From positions 1 through 7,935 of the forward strand of contig JAEWJO010000626.1 of assembly GCA_023386455.1 (NCBI GenBank): 7,935 nucleotides of DNA, read 5' to 3'. The translations under genes were made by a program, and so were the position numbers. Source of the DNA: Pseudomonadota bacterium. GTDB lineage: Bacteria; Myxococcota_A; Polyangia; Haliangiales; Haliangiaceae. Of this stretch, positions 1 to 7,935 are shown piece by piece; positions within the stretch are counted from its first letter, which is position 1, and every line of letters begins with the position of its first letter. The notes under the pieces are model-generated. The model was not told the origin of the DNA. It was given only the letters and a program-made list of their open reading frames with translations, and searched no databases.

Positions 1-233
1 GGGTCGGGCGCGACGACGATGACGTGCATCGTGTCGCGCGACGGCATGCGCCCGGCGAGCTGCTCGGCGGCCTTCACCGAGGGCGCGTCGGCGGGGAGCA
101 GGTACGAGAAGTCGGACCGGAGCGGCAGGTGGAATGCCGCGAGGTAGGCCGCCGCGGCGAGGAGCAGACCGGACGCCACGAAGATGCGGGTGATGTGGCG
201 CGAGACCCAGCCGACATAACGGACCGAACGCAT
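1..233 (-). CDS. RND/MMPL-family exporter, N-terminal fragment
   Basis: Partial gene: ATG at 233-231, reading off the left edge after 77 complete codons. Residues 1-13 are a short basic cytoplasmic start. Residues about 14-38 form one hydrophobic membrane helix (ITRIFVASGLLLAAAAYLAA). Then comes LPLRSDFSYLLPADAPSVKA and a stretch ending HVIVVAPDP. A first transmembrane helix followed by a 'DFS.LLP.DAPSV' motif opening the first large periplasmic domain is characteristic of MMPL/RND-superfamily exporters. Such proteins are large inner-membrane pumps that move lipids or other hydrophobic compounds using the proton gradient. The cargo cannot be told from this fragment. A GTG three codons upstream (242-240) is an alternative start; neither start has a clear Shine-Dalgarno sequence. 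It is co-directional with the kelch gene, 96 bases downstream of that gene's stop, so it may share the transcript or have its own promoter in the gap. The frame is clear and the family call fairly secure. Confidence 0.75.
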   Translation of the reverse strand, partial: MRSVRYVGWVSRHITRIFVASGLLLAAAAYLAAFHLPLRSDFSYLLPADAPSVKAAEQLAGRMPSRDTMHVIVVAPD

Positions 234-265
234 TGCGGGCACAGTAAGGCAACCGACGTGCCGCC

Positions 266-322
266 CCAAGTTTCGCGGACTTGGAAGTGATCCGCGTCGG
301 ATTCCGTCAAACCCTCGACGGA
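266..322. repeat. Cluster of three short inverted repeats between kelch gene and exporter gene
   Basis: The 96-base gap 234-329 holds three back-to-back perfect inverted repeats. CCAAGT (266-271) pairs with ACTTGG (279-284) across a 7-base loop. ATCCG (290-294) pairs with CGGAT (298-302) across 3 bases. TCCGTC (303-308) pairs with GACGGA (317-322) across 8 bases. None is followed by a T-run on either strand, so this is not a classical intrinsic terminator. It could attenuate or process the minus-strand transcript between the kelch gene and the exporter gene, or one arm could be an operator. In GC-rich DNA such short stems also arise by chance. Confidence 0.35.
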
Positions 323-329
323 TCGGCGG

Positions 330-1841
330 TTAACGCCTGCCGAGGGCTGGCGGGTTGTACCGCTCGTACGGCGTCTGATCGGGCGTGCCGCCGGAGAGCA
401 GGACGGTGCCGTCGCACAGCAGCGTCGCCTGATGCCCGGCGCGCGCGTTCTGCAGGCGGTCGGTCGCGACGATGTCGACGGTGCCGTTGAACGGATCGAG
501 GCGCGCGATGTAAGCGGTGTTGACCGGCGGTCCGTCGACGGTGCGGCGGCCGCCCGTGATCAGCACGCGGCCGTCGGGCAGCGTCGTCGCGGTGAAGTCG
601 ATGAGGCCGGCGTTCGCGGGCATCGTCTGCGGATCCAGCGGATCGCCGAAGTACTTGAAGCCACCGTCGAGCGAGAACTGCTCGATCGCCTTCACGGGCG
701 TGCCCGTCGCGTCGACGCCGCCGAGGATCAGCACGCTGCCGTCGGGCAGGCGCACCGCGCGGTGGAGCGACCGCGGCACGCGCATCGTCGCGGTGAACGA
801 GTCGGAGAAGTTCTCCGCGAGCGGCTTGAACAGCTCGGCCTCCGGGATCGGCTTGCCGTACCCGTCGAGGCCTCCGGCGACGAGCACCGGCGAGCCGACG
901 TCGTCTGCCAGGCGCGTCGCGGTGTGATTGTGCCGGCCCGGGATGCACGGCTCGTCGACGGTGCAGTACGTCGACCTCACCGGATCGGGGAACTGCAGCT
1001 TCGCGCGCAGCTCGCGGACGACGACGGTCGTGTCGTTCTCGAGCGCGACCTCGGTGACCTTGTCGGAGACGCCGCCGCCCGGCGTCAGACCGCCGATCGA
1101 GATCACGCGTCCGTCGGACAGCGTCGTCGCCGAGAGTCCGATGCGGTTCATCTGCGCGTCGTCGAACTTCTCGTACTGGCGATCGGTCGCACGATCCGCG
1201 TCGAGCACCTCGACGAAGCCGGCGCCCATGCCGGTCGTCGCATCGATGCCGCCGATCACGGCGACGCGCGCGTCCGACGTGCCGACGATCGCCGACGCGG
1301 AACCGAGGCGCGCCTCGACCGGGTGCAGGAGCTCGTACTCGCCGTTGGCCGGGTCGAAGCGCTCGACCTCGTCGATCGAGTCGCTCGGATTGCCCGGGTA
1401 GTGACCGCCGAGGAGCAGGCCAGAGCCGTCGTCGAAGGTCAGGGCGGTCCCGCCATCGCGCGCGAGCGGCTGCTCGGTCAGCCCGCCGAACTTCACGACA
1501 CGCGAGAACCACAGGTGCGGCGTCGGCACGCGGCCGTCGGCGCGCACGGTGAACTTGCACGTCCTGCCGTAGGCGACCTCGCTCGTGCCGACGCGGCCCG
1601 TCATGTGGATCACGAGGTCGTCGCCGAACGGGATGTTGTCGAGCTGGATCGGCTCGCCGGCCTGGAACGTCGCCGAGATCAGATCGTCGGGCTGGCCGTC
1701 GTGCGCGATCGAGATCGTGTACGAGTCGAATGGCGATGCCGACGCCGTGTCGTTCGTCGGCACGTCGATCACCGGCGACACGAGCACGCCGGTGTCCGCC
1801 GCGCACGCCGACAGGCCGAGTGCGAGAACGACGCGCTTCAT
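330..1841 (-). CDS. Kelch-repeat (predicted seven-bladed beta-propeller) lipoprotein
   Basis: 503 residues, ATG 1841-1839 to TAA 332-330. The N-terminus MKRVVLALGLSAC has a very short hydrophobic stretch and a lipobox LSAC with Cys13, followed by Ala-Ala. This predicts a lipid-anchored envelope protein; under the E. coli +2 rule it would go to the outer membrane. Residues about 35-118 look like a beta-sandwich (Ig- or PEGA-like) leading into WFSRVVKFGG. From about 134 to 490 there are seven kelch-type repeats, each with a hydrophobic strand ending in Gly-Gly (GG at 145, 197, 250, 323, 374, 430, 484), often preceded by 'A..L.DGRV'. Spacing is 51-56 residues except the fourth, which is about 20 longer and contains Cys293 and Cys299. 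Seven repeats suit a closed propeller, a binding scaffold; no catalytic residues are evident, and the ligand is unknown. The start overlaps the stop of the upstream TPR/PEGA-like gene as ATGA, indicating translational coupling. The frame stays open upstream to 2264, but that part lies over the neighbouring gene and lacks propeller-like sequence. Confidence 0.85.
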   Translation of the reverse strand: MKRVVLALGLSACAADTGVLVSPVIDVPTNDTASASPFDSYTISIAHDGQPDDLISATFQAGEPIQLDNIPFGDDLVIHMTGRVGTSEVAYGRTCKFTVRADGRVPTPHLWFSRVVKFGGLTEQPLARDGGTALTFDDGSGLLLGGHYPGNPSDSIDEVERFDPANGEYELLHPVEARLGSASAIVGTSDARVAVIGGIDATTGMGAGFVEVLDADRATDRQYEKFDDAQMNRIGLSATTLSDGRVISIGGLTPGGGVSDKVTEVALENDTTVVVRELRAKLQFPDPVRSTYCTVDEPCIPGRHNHTATRLADDVGSPVLVAGGLDGYGKPIPEAELFKPLAENFSDSFTATMRVPRSLHRAVRLPDGSVLILGGVDATGTPVKAIEQFSLDGGFKYFGDPLDPQTMPANAGLIDFTATTLPDGRVLITGGRRTVDGPPVNTAYIARLDPFNGTVDIVATDRLQNARAGHQATLLCDGTVLLSGGTPDQTPYERYNPPALGRR

Positions 1842-2866
1842 TGCGGGCTCGGTCCTCGCAGGCCCCACGTCGCGTTGCCGTTGTCGTTCGACAGATACGC
1901 CGTCAGCGGGATGAAGATCGCGGCGGCCGCGGCGACCCCGCCGACGGCCCACGCCCACCTCGACTTGTACCAGTGCGTCGCCTTCGGCGGCGTCAGCAGC
2001 TCGGTCAGCGCATCGGCGACGCCCTCGAGATCGTTCGTCACGGCGACGGTGCGGCGATCGCGCTCGCGTCCGTCGAGGCCGACGAGCCGTGCGGTCGCGA
2101 CACCGGAGCGAACCTCGACGGAGACGAACGCGCGCGAGCCGGCGGTGCGCGCCTGGACCAGCAGGTCGGCATCCGACGGCGGGACGAACCGCGCGGGATC
2201 GACCGGCACCGTGACGTCGGTCGTCAGCTCGATGCGGTAGCCGTACGGCTGGCGATCGGCGCACGTCGTGTTGATCCAGTGCGGACCGACGACGAGCTGG
2301 ACCGGACCGGCGATCGGTGCGCCGTCGACGTTCGCCGTGCAGCCGTCGGGCAGCTGCAGCGTCAGCTTCGCGCGACTCTTCGTCAGCACGGTCTGCTTCG
2401 CGCGCTCGAACTCGCCGCGGACCTTGGGCGCGAACCGGCCGGGGTCGAGCTCGCGCGTCGGATCGATCGTGTTCGCGACGACGAGCTCCTCCCAGGCCGC
2501 CGCGGTGTCGTCCTGCTGCGCCTTGATGAGGCCGCGATACAGGAACAGGTCCGAGAGCTGGGCGCGCGACAGCCCGGCGCCGCCGCTGCGCACGACCTCC
2601 GACCGCGCCTGCTCGAGCGCCTGCCAGGCGACCGCCAGATCGAGCTTGTCGAACGCGTCGATGCCGCGCTGGACCACCTGGGCGGCATCCCCGGCGCCGG
2701 CCTGAACGGGCGACCGGTCGAGGACCGCGGCCCCCGCCTTCCGGGCGGCGCTCTCGACGGGAGCCGTGCGCATTCCCGGCGCCCAGATGACGACGAGATC
2801 CGCCGCCGGTGCTGCCGCCACGGGCGCGGTCAGCACCAGGACGAGCAGGAGGGGCAAGGTGCGCAC
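1838..2866 (-). CDS. Exported TPR/PEGA-like protein with C-terminal membrane anchor (hypothetical)
   Basis: 342 residues, GTG 2866-2864 to TGA 1840-1838. GTG is the only start codon between the upstream in-frame stop and the signal sequence. Residues 1-20 (MRTLPLLLVLVLTAPVAAAP) are a convincing signal peptide with cleavage near Ala-Ala at 19-22. Residues about 60-135 are helical and Ala/Leu-rich, resembling TPR helices (AWQALEQARSE, then LSDLFLYRGLIKAQQDD and AWEELVVANTIDP). Residues about 165-221 are a PEGA-like beta domain (LTLQLPDGCTANVDG, GPVQLVVGPHWINTTC) with two cysteines, 176 and 202, that could form a disulfide. Residues about 305-324 (AWAVGGVAAAAAIFIPLTAY) are a membrane helix after the aromatic/basic patch HWYKSRW, leaving an 18-residue tail. 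This layout suggests an envelope scaffold, not an enzyme; the specific role is unknown. It is the first gene of the minus-strand group, overlaps the kelch lipoprotein gene by 4 bases, and is divergent from the kinase. The reading frame is secure; domain names are by eye. Confidence 0.8.
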   Translation of the reverse strand: MRTLPLLLVLVLTAPVAAAPAADLVVIWAPGMRTAPVESAARKAGAAVLDRSPVQAGAGDAAQVVQRGIDAFDKLDLAVAWQALEQARSEVVRSGGAGLSRAQLSDLFLYRGLIKAQQDDTAAAWEELVVANTIDPTRELDPGRFAPKVRGEFERAKQTVLTKSRAKLTLQLPDGCTANVDGAPIAGPVQLVVGPHWINTTCADRQPYGYRIELTTDVTVPVDPARFVPPSDADLLVQARTAGSRAFVSVEVRSGVATARLVGLDGRERDRRTVAVTNDLEGVADALTELLTPPKATHWYKSRWAWAVGGVAAAAAIFIPLTAYLSNDNGNATWGLRGPSPQ

Positions 2867-2927
2867 TCGACCCGAGTTTCGGTCACCCCGGAAGAACCGT
2901 CAACCACACGCTATACTGATGACACCC
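2867..2927. promoter_or_regulatory. Divergent promoter region between TPR/PEGA-like gene and kinase
   Basis: Only about 50-60 bases separate the two divergent starts, so both promoters must lie here or inside the opposite gene. Minus strand: TTGACG (2903-2898) resembles a -35 box, and 17 bases on GAAACT (2880-2875) is a poor -10 (3 of 6 matches). This would start transcription only about two bases before the GTG. Plus strand: TATACT (2912-2917) is a good -10 (5 of 6) without a recognisable -35 and would start transcription near 2924, just before ATG 2928. Both readings imply very short leaders. They are visual matches to the sigma-70 consensus only. Confidence 0.3.
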
Positions 2928-4658
<1,731 letters not shown>

Positions 4659-6037
4659 TCTCGACCGGGGCCGCCTGCACCGGCAACGCGACCGTGCCAT
4701 CGGCGGCGATCGTCTCGACCGGCGGCAGCGTGCCGACCTCGCCGGTGATGAGGCGCGAGCCGCGGCGGTACGTCAACCACGACCACGCCCAGTGCGCGAG
4801 CATGTAGACGCGGTTGCGGAAGCCGACGAGGAAGAAGATGTGGACGACCCACCACAGCATCCACGCGAGCAGGCCGTGCTTCGCGAAGTGCTTCGTCGCG
4901 ATCACCGCCTCGGCACGGCCGATCGTCGCCATGTTGCCCTTGTCGCGGTAGTGAAACGCCTTGCGCGGAGGCCGCGCGTCCGACGGGCCGCCGTCGAGGC
5001 GCTGCTCGACCTCCGTCTCGATGATCTTCGCGACGTACGTGCCGCCCTGCAGCGCGCCCTGGGCGACGCCCGGCACCTCGGCGCCGTCGGAGATCATCTT
5101 CGCGAGATCGCCGATGACGAAGACCTCGGGATGACCGGGGATCGAGAGATCGGGCTCGACGATCACGCGCCCGCTGCGATCGAGCGGCGCGCCGAGCGAG
5201 CGCGCGAGCGGAGATGCCGCGACGCCGGCCGCCCACAGCACGGTGCGCGCGGCGACGCGATCCTCGCCCGCCGGGCCCTTCACGGTGACGCCGTGCTCGT
5301 CGATCGAGGTGACCATCGTGTCGAGGCGGACCTCGACGTGCCTCTTCTCGAGCGACTGCTTCGCGGCCGCGGACAGCTTCTCGGGATACGTGTTCAGCAC
5401 GCGATCCCGGCCCTCGAACAGCACGACGCGAACATCCCGCGTGTTGATCGATCGAAAGTCCTTCGACAGCGTGTGCAGGCCGATCTCGCCGAGTGCACCG
5501 GCGAGCTCGACGCCCGTCGGGCCACCGCCGACGACGACGAACGTCAGCCAGTCGCGCTGCGCCTGCGCGTCCGATTCGCGCTCGGCGGCCTCGTACGCGA
5601 CGAGGATCCGGCGCCGGATCTCGACGGCGTCCTCGACGGACTTGAGCCCGGGCGCGAGCGTCTCCCACTGGTCCTTGCCGAAGTAGCTGTGCGTCGCGCC
5701 GGTCGCGACGACGAGGTAGTCGTACTGGAGCGAGCCGCCGTCGAGCTCGACGGTGCGCGCCCCGACGTCGATCGACTTCACCTCCGCGAGCAGGACGCGG
5801 ATGTTCTCGTACTTCGAGAGTGCGGCGCGAATCGGGTACGCGATGTCGGCGGGCGTCAGCGCCGCGGTCGCGACCTGGTAGAGCAGCGGCTGGAACAGGT
5901 GATGGTTGCGGCGATCGACGAGCGTGACGTTGACGGGGGCATGCCCGAGGTGTTTGGCCGCCGCGAGGCCGCCGAACCCGCCGCCGATGATCACGACATG
6001 CGGCCGATGCTCCATGTTCCTTCGATGATCGTACCGG

Positions 6038-7144
6038 CTATAGCGATGCGAGCAACACGTCGCTGACGCGGTCGACCTGCTCGATCGTCATATCCGGGAA
6101 CATCGGGAGCGAGATCATTTCCTTCACCGAGCGCTCTGCCACGGGACAGCTACCCACCCCCTGCCCCAGGTAGGCGAACGCCTTCTGGAGGTGAATCGGG
6201 GTTGGGTAGTGAATCGCGGTCGCGACGCCGGCCTCGCCCATCTTCGAGCGAACCGCGTCGCGCCTGGCGGCATCGACGCGCACGATCATCAGGTGATAGA
6301 CCGGGCGGCTGCCCGCGGCCTCGTCGACGAGGCGCACACCGGCGTGGCCGAGCAGGCGCTCGCGGTAGCGTGCTGCGAGCTTTCCGCGCGCGGTGTTCGC
6401 TGTCTCGAGGCGACGCAGCGAGATCGAGAGGCACGCACACTGCACCGAGTCGAGGCGCGCGTTGTACGCGATCTCGACGTGGTCGTGGCGCCCGGCCTGG
6501 CCGTGGTCGCGCAGGCGCTTGACCTCGTCGATCACGCTCGCGCTAGTCGACGTCACCGCGCCGCCCTCGCCGAGGGCACCGAGGTTCTTCGTCGGATAGA
6601 AGCTGAACGCCGCGGCGTCGCCCGCCGAGCCCGCACGCCACGTGCCGCGCGTCGCGCCGTGAGCCTGCGCCGAGTCCTCGAGCACGCGCATGCCGTGCGC
6701 GCGAGCGAGCTCGTGCACGCGATCCATGTCGGCGAGCTGGCCGAACAGGTGGACCGGGATGATGCACTTCGTCTTCGGCGTGATCCGGCGCGCGACGTCA
6801 TCGATGTCGACGAGCAGGGTCCCGTCGTCGACGTCGGCGAGCACCGGCGTCGCGCCGGCGAGCGCGATCGCCTCGCCCGTCGCGAAGAACGAGTTCGCGG
6901 CGGTGATGACCTCGTCGCCCGGCTTCACACCGAGCGCGCGGAGCGCGAGCAGCAGCGCGTCGGTGCCGGTCTTGACGGCGGCGGCCTGCGACGCGCCACA
7001 GAACTCGGCGAACGCCTTCTCGAACTCGCCGACCTGCGGGCCACCGACATACGACCCGTTGTCGATGATGCTGGCGAATGCGGCGAGATACTCCTCGCGG
7101 GACGGCTTGGCCCACGCGACCAGATCGACGAACGGAACCTTCAC
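6038..7144 (-). CDS. DegT/DnrJ/EryC1/StrS-family PLP-dependent sugar aminotransferase
   Basis: 368 residues, GTG 7144-7142 to TAG 6040-6038. It transfers an amino group, usually from glutamate, to a keto group on a nucleotide-linked sugar. Diagnostic features in order: PFVDL at the N-terminus, GSYVGGPQVGEFEKAFAEF (30-48), PLP phosphate-binding TGTDALLLAL (59-68), EVITAANSFFAT (78-89), VHLFGQLADM (131-140), LEDSAQAHGA (155-164) with the PLP-ring aspartate D157, the Schiff-base lysine K186 in SFYPTKNLGALGEGGA (181-196), a variant of NSRLDSIQAAIL at 228-239, and IHYPTPIHLQKAF (311-323). All key residues are present and length is normal. The GTG start overlaps the oxidoreductase stop as GTGA, with GAGGA about 7 bases upstream, so translation is probably coupled. 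The frame is open upstream to 7435, but that part overlies the oxidoreductase gene and lacks family similarity. Next to a Gfo/Idh/MocA oxidase it resembles the WbpB/WbpE (WlbA/WlbC) pair, which makes 3-amino sugars for surface polysaccharide; exact substrate is not determinable. Confidence 0.93.
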   Translation of the reverse strand: MKVPFVDLVAWAKPSREEYLAAFASIIDNGSYVGGPQVGEFEKAFAEFCGASQAAAVKTGTDALLLALRALGVKPGDEVITAANSFFATGEAIALAGATPVLADVDDGTLLVDIDDVARRITPKTKCIIPVHLFGQLADMDRVHELARAHGMRVLEDSAQAHGATRGTWRAGSAGDAAAFSFYPTKNLGALGEGGAVTSTSASVIDEVKRLRDHGQAGRHDHVEIAYNARLDSVQCACLSISLRRLETANTARGKLAARYRERLLGHAGVRLVDEAAGSRPVYHLMIVRVDAARRDAVRSKMGEAGVATAIHYPTPIHLQKAFAYLGQGVGSCPVAERSVKEMISLPMFPDMTIEQVDRVSDVLLASL

Positions 7145-7935
7145 AGCTTGATCCTCGCTCCCTGCTGCTCGAGCGACCTCTGCGCCGCCTCGAGCATGCG
7201 AACGATACGAACACCGACGGTCGCGTCCGCCGGCGACGCGGCGCCATCGAGACACGCGGCCGCGAACGTCTGCGCCATGCCGGCGAGCGCTTCCTTGCCG
7301 TCGAGCTTCGGCGAGCTCACGTCGCCGGACCGGTACTGGACGTTCAGCGCGTACGCCGTGTCCTTGTCGATCTGCTGGACGTCGACCGAGCTCTCGTAGA
7401 CCTTCACCGGCTCGACCGGCGACGTGTCGTCCCACACGACCATCTTCTTGTTGCCGGCGATGATCGTGCGGCGCGTCTTCACCGGCGCGACCCAGTTGAC
7501 GTGGACGTGGGCGAGCAGGTCGTTATCGAACCCGACGGTGACGTACGCGAGGTTCTCGTGGCGGCCGTAGTGCGAGACGCCGATCGCCGACACCCAGCGC
7601 GCCTGCGTGCCGAGCGTCTGCGACAGCACGAAGTCCATGATCGTCAGGTCGTGCGGCGCGAGATCCCAGATGACGTTGAAGTCGGGCTGGAACAGGCCGA
7701 GGTTGATGCGGACCGAGTCGAAGTAGAGGATGCGGCCGAGCTCGCCGCTCGCGACGAGGTCGCGGATCTTGCGGACCGCGCCCGTGAACACGAACGTGTG
7801 ATCGACCATCAGCACGCGCTTCTGCGTCGCCGCGAGGGCGGCGAGCTCCTCGGCCTGCGCGACGCTCGGCGTCAGCGGCTTCTCGACGAGGACGTGCTTG
7901 CCGGCCTCGAGCCCGCGCTTCGCGAGCTCGTAGTG
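7141..7935 (-). CDS. Gfo/Idh/MocA-family NAD(P)-dependent sugar oxidoreductase, 5' end missing
   Basis: The last 264 codons, ending TGA 7143-7141; the frame is open to the right edge, so the true start and the nucleotide-binding glycine motif are outside. With family members of about 330-370 residues, roughly 70-100 are missing. The fragment begins HYELAKRGLEAGKHVLVEKP, containing the family EKP motif (fragment residues 18-20; its lysine is a catalytic/cofactor residue), then KRVLMVDHTFVFTGAVRKI. The second catalytic motif is WDLAPHDLTIMDF (90-102), with His95 in the usual place. The C-terminal half is the alpha/beta substrate and dimer domain. It oxidises or reduces a sugar hydroxyl or keto group with NAD(P). 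Its stop overlaps the aminotransferase GTG, so both are probably made together. This suggests it generates the keto sugar that the aminotransferase then aminates, as WbpB/WlbA do for UDP-GlcNAcA. An initiating GTG at 7815 is possible by frame but would remove the EKP motif, so it is rejected. Confidence 0.9.
   Translation of the reverse strand, partial: HYELAKRGLEAGKHVLVEKPLTPSVAQAEELAALAATQKRVLMVDHTFVFTGAVRKIRDLVASGELGRILYFDSVRINLGLFQPDFNVIWDLAPHDLTIMDFVLSQTLGTQARWVSAIGVSHYGRHENLAYVTVGFDNDLLAHVHVNWVAPVKTRRTIIAGNKKMVVWDDTSPVEPVKVYESSVDVQQIDKDTAYALNVQYRSGDVSSPKLDGKEALAGMAQTFAAACLDGAASPADATVGVRIVRMLEAAQRSLEQQGARIKL
7148..7156 (-). promoter_or_regulatory. Ribosome binding site for the aminotransferase GTG start
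   Basis: On the minus strand the end of the oxidoreductase gene reads GAGGATCAAGCT followed by GTG (7144-7142). The GAGGA core lies 7 bases from the GTG, a good Shine-Dalgarno distance. Together with the GTGA overlap this fixes the aminotransferase start at GTG 7144 over any start in the longer upstream open frame. Confidence 0.6.

Noticed and set aside
74..310. 78-codon minus-strand frame and short plus-strand frames near the left edge
   Set aside because: Ser/Arg-rich shadows; the frame starting at 233 gives a membrane helix and the exporter motif.
307..1806. 499-codon minus-strand open frame overlapping the kelch gene in another frame
   Set aside because: Arg-rich low-complexity translation; the frame at 330-1841 gives recognisable kelch repeats and a lipobox.
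432..2240. 602-codon plus-strand open frame opposite the kelch and TPR/PEGA-like genes
   Set aside because: Arg/Ala/Asp-rich translation with no domain pattern or signal; an antisense by-product of GC-rich codon use. The minus strand here encodes clear kelch repeats and a signal peptide.
1842..2264. Upstream open extension of the kelch reading frame
   Set aside because: It would overlay the TPR/PEGA-like gene, is Arg-rich and would bury the lipobox; the ATGA overlap at 1838-1841 supports the shorter start.
4792..6066. 424-codon plus-strand open frame opposite ndh
   Set aside because: No domain pattern; ndh on the minus strand is unambiguous.
6191..7399. 402-codon plus-strand open frame opposite the aminotransferase
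   Set aside because: Antisense shadow; the minus strand has the PLP lysine motif and all family signatures.
7145..7435. 97-codon upstream extension of the aminotransferase frame
   Set aside because: Lies over the oxidoreductase in another frame, is unlike any DegT N-terminus, and a good ribosome binding site precedes GTG 7144.

Overview
The window is GC-rich throughout, and every real gene uses G/C-ending codons. It carries a Hanks-type Ser/Thr kinase with a periplasmic PEGA-like domain, a kelch-propeller lipoprotein, a TPR/PEGA-like membrane protein and an MMPL-type exporter. This combination points to a large-genome, GC-rich member of the Myxococcota (former Deltaproteobacteria). The assignment rests on gene content and style only; no rRNA or other marker gene is present.

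Layout: seven protein genes fill almost the whole window, and no gene-free stretch exceeds 100 bases. Left block, minus strand, read right to left: a TPR/PEGA-like membrane protein (2866-1838) overlaps by 4 bases (ATGA) a seven-repeat kelch lipoprotein (1841-330). After a 96-base gap with three small inverted repeats comes the first 77 codons of an RND/MMPL-family exporter (233-1), cut by the window edge. Centre, plus strand: a transmembrane Ser/Thr protein kinase (about 2928-4658) is transcribed divergently from the left block across a gap of only about 50-60 bases. Right block, minus strand: a Gfo/Idh/MocA oxidoreductase (7935-7141, 5' end outside the window) overlaps by 4 bases (GTGA) a DegT/DnrJ/EryC1 PLP aminotransferase (7144-6038). 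A type II NADH dehydrogenase (6015-4618) follows 22 bases later, and its 3' end overlaps the kinase 3' end convergently by 41 bases.

How the genes may work together: the left block and kinase look like an envelope-associated set. The kinase places a proline-rich stalk and PEGA-like domain outside the inner membrane. The neighbouring operon encodes an exported membrane-anchored TPR/PEGA-like protein and a lipoprotein beta-propeller. A functional link is inference from position and shared architecture. The right block is a sugar-nucleotide oxidase/aminotransferase pair of the kind that makes amino sugars for surface polysaccharide, with a respiratory NADH:quinone oxidoreductase apparently in the same transcript.

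I saw no tRNA, rRNA, CRISPR array, insertion sequence, attachment site or convincing intrinsic terminator. The most useful leads are the divergent kinase/TPR-PEGA/kelch module, the ambiguous kinase start, the convergent gene overlap, and the coupling of amino-sugar genes to ndh.
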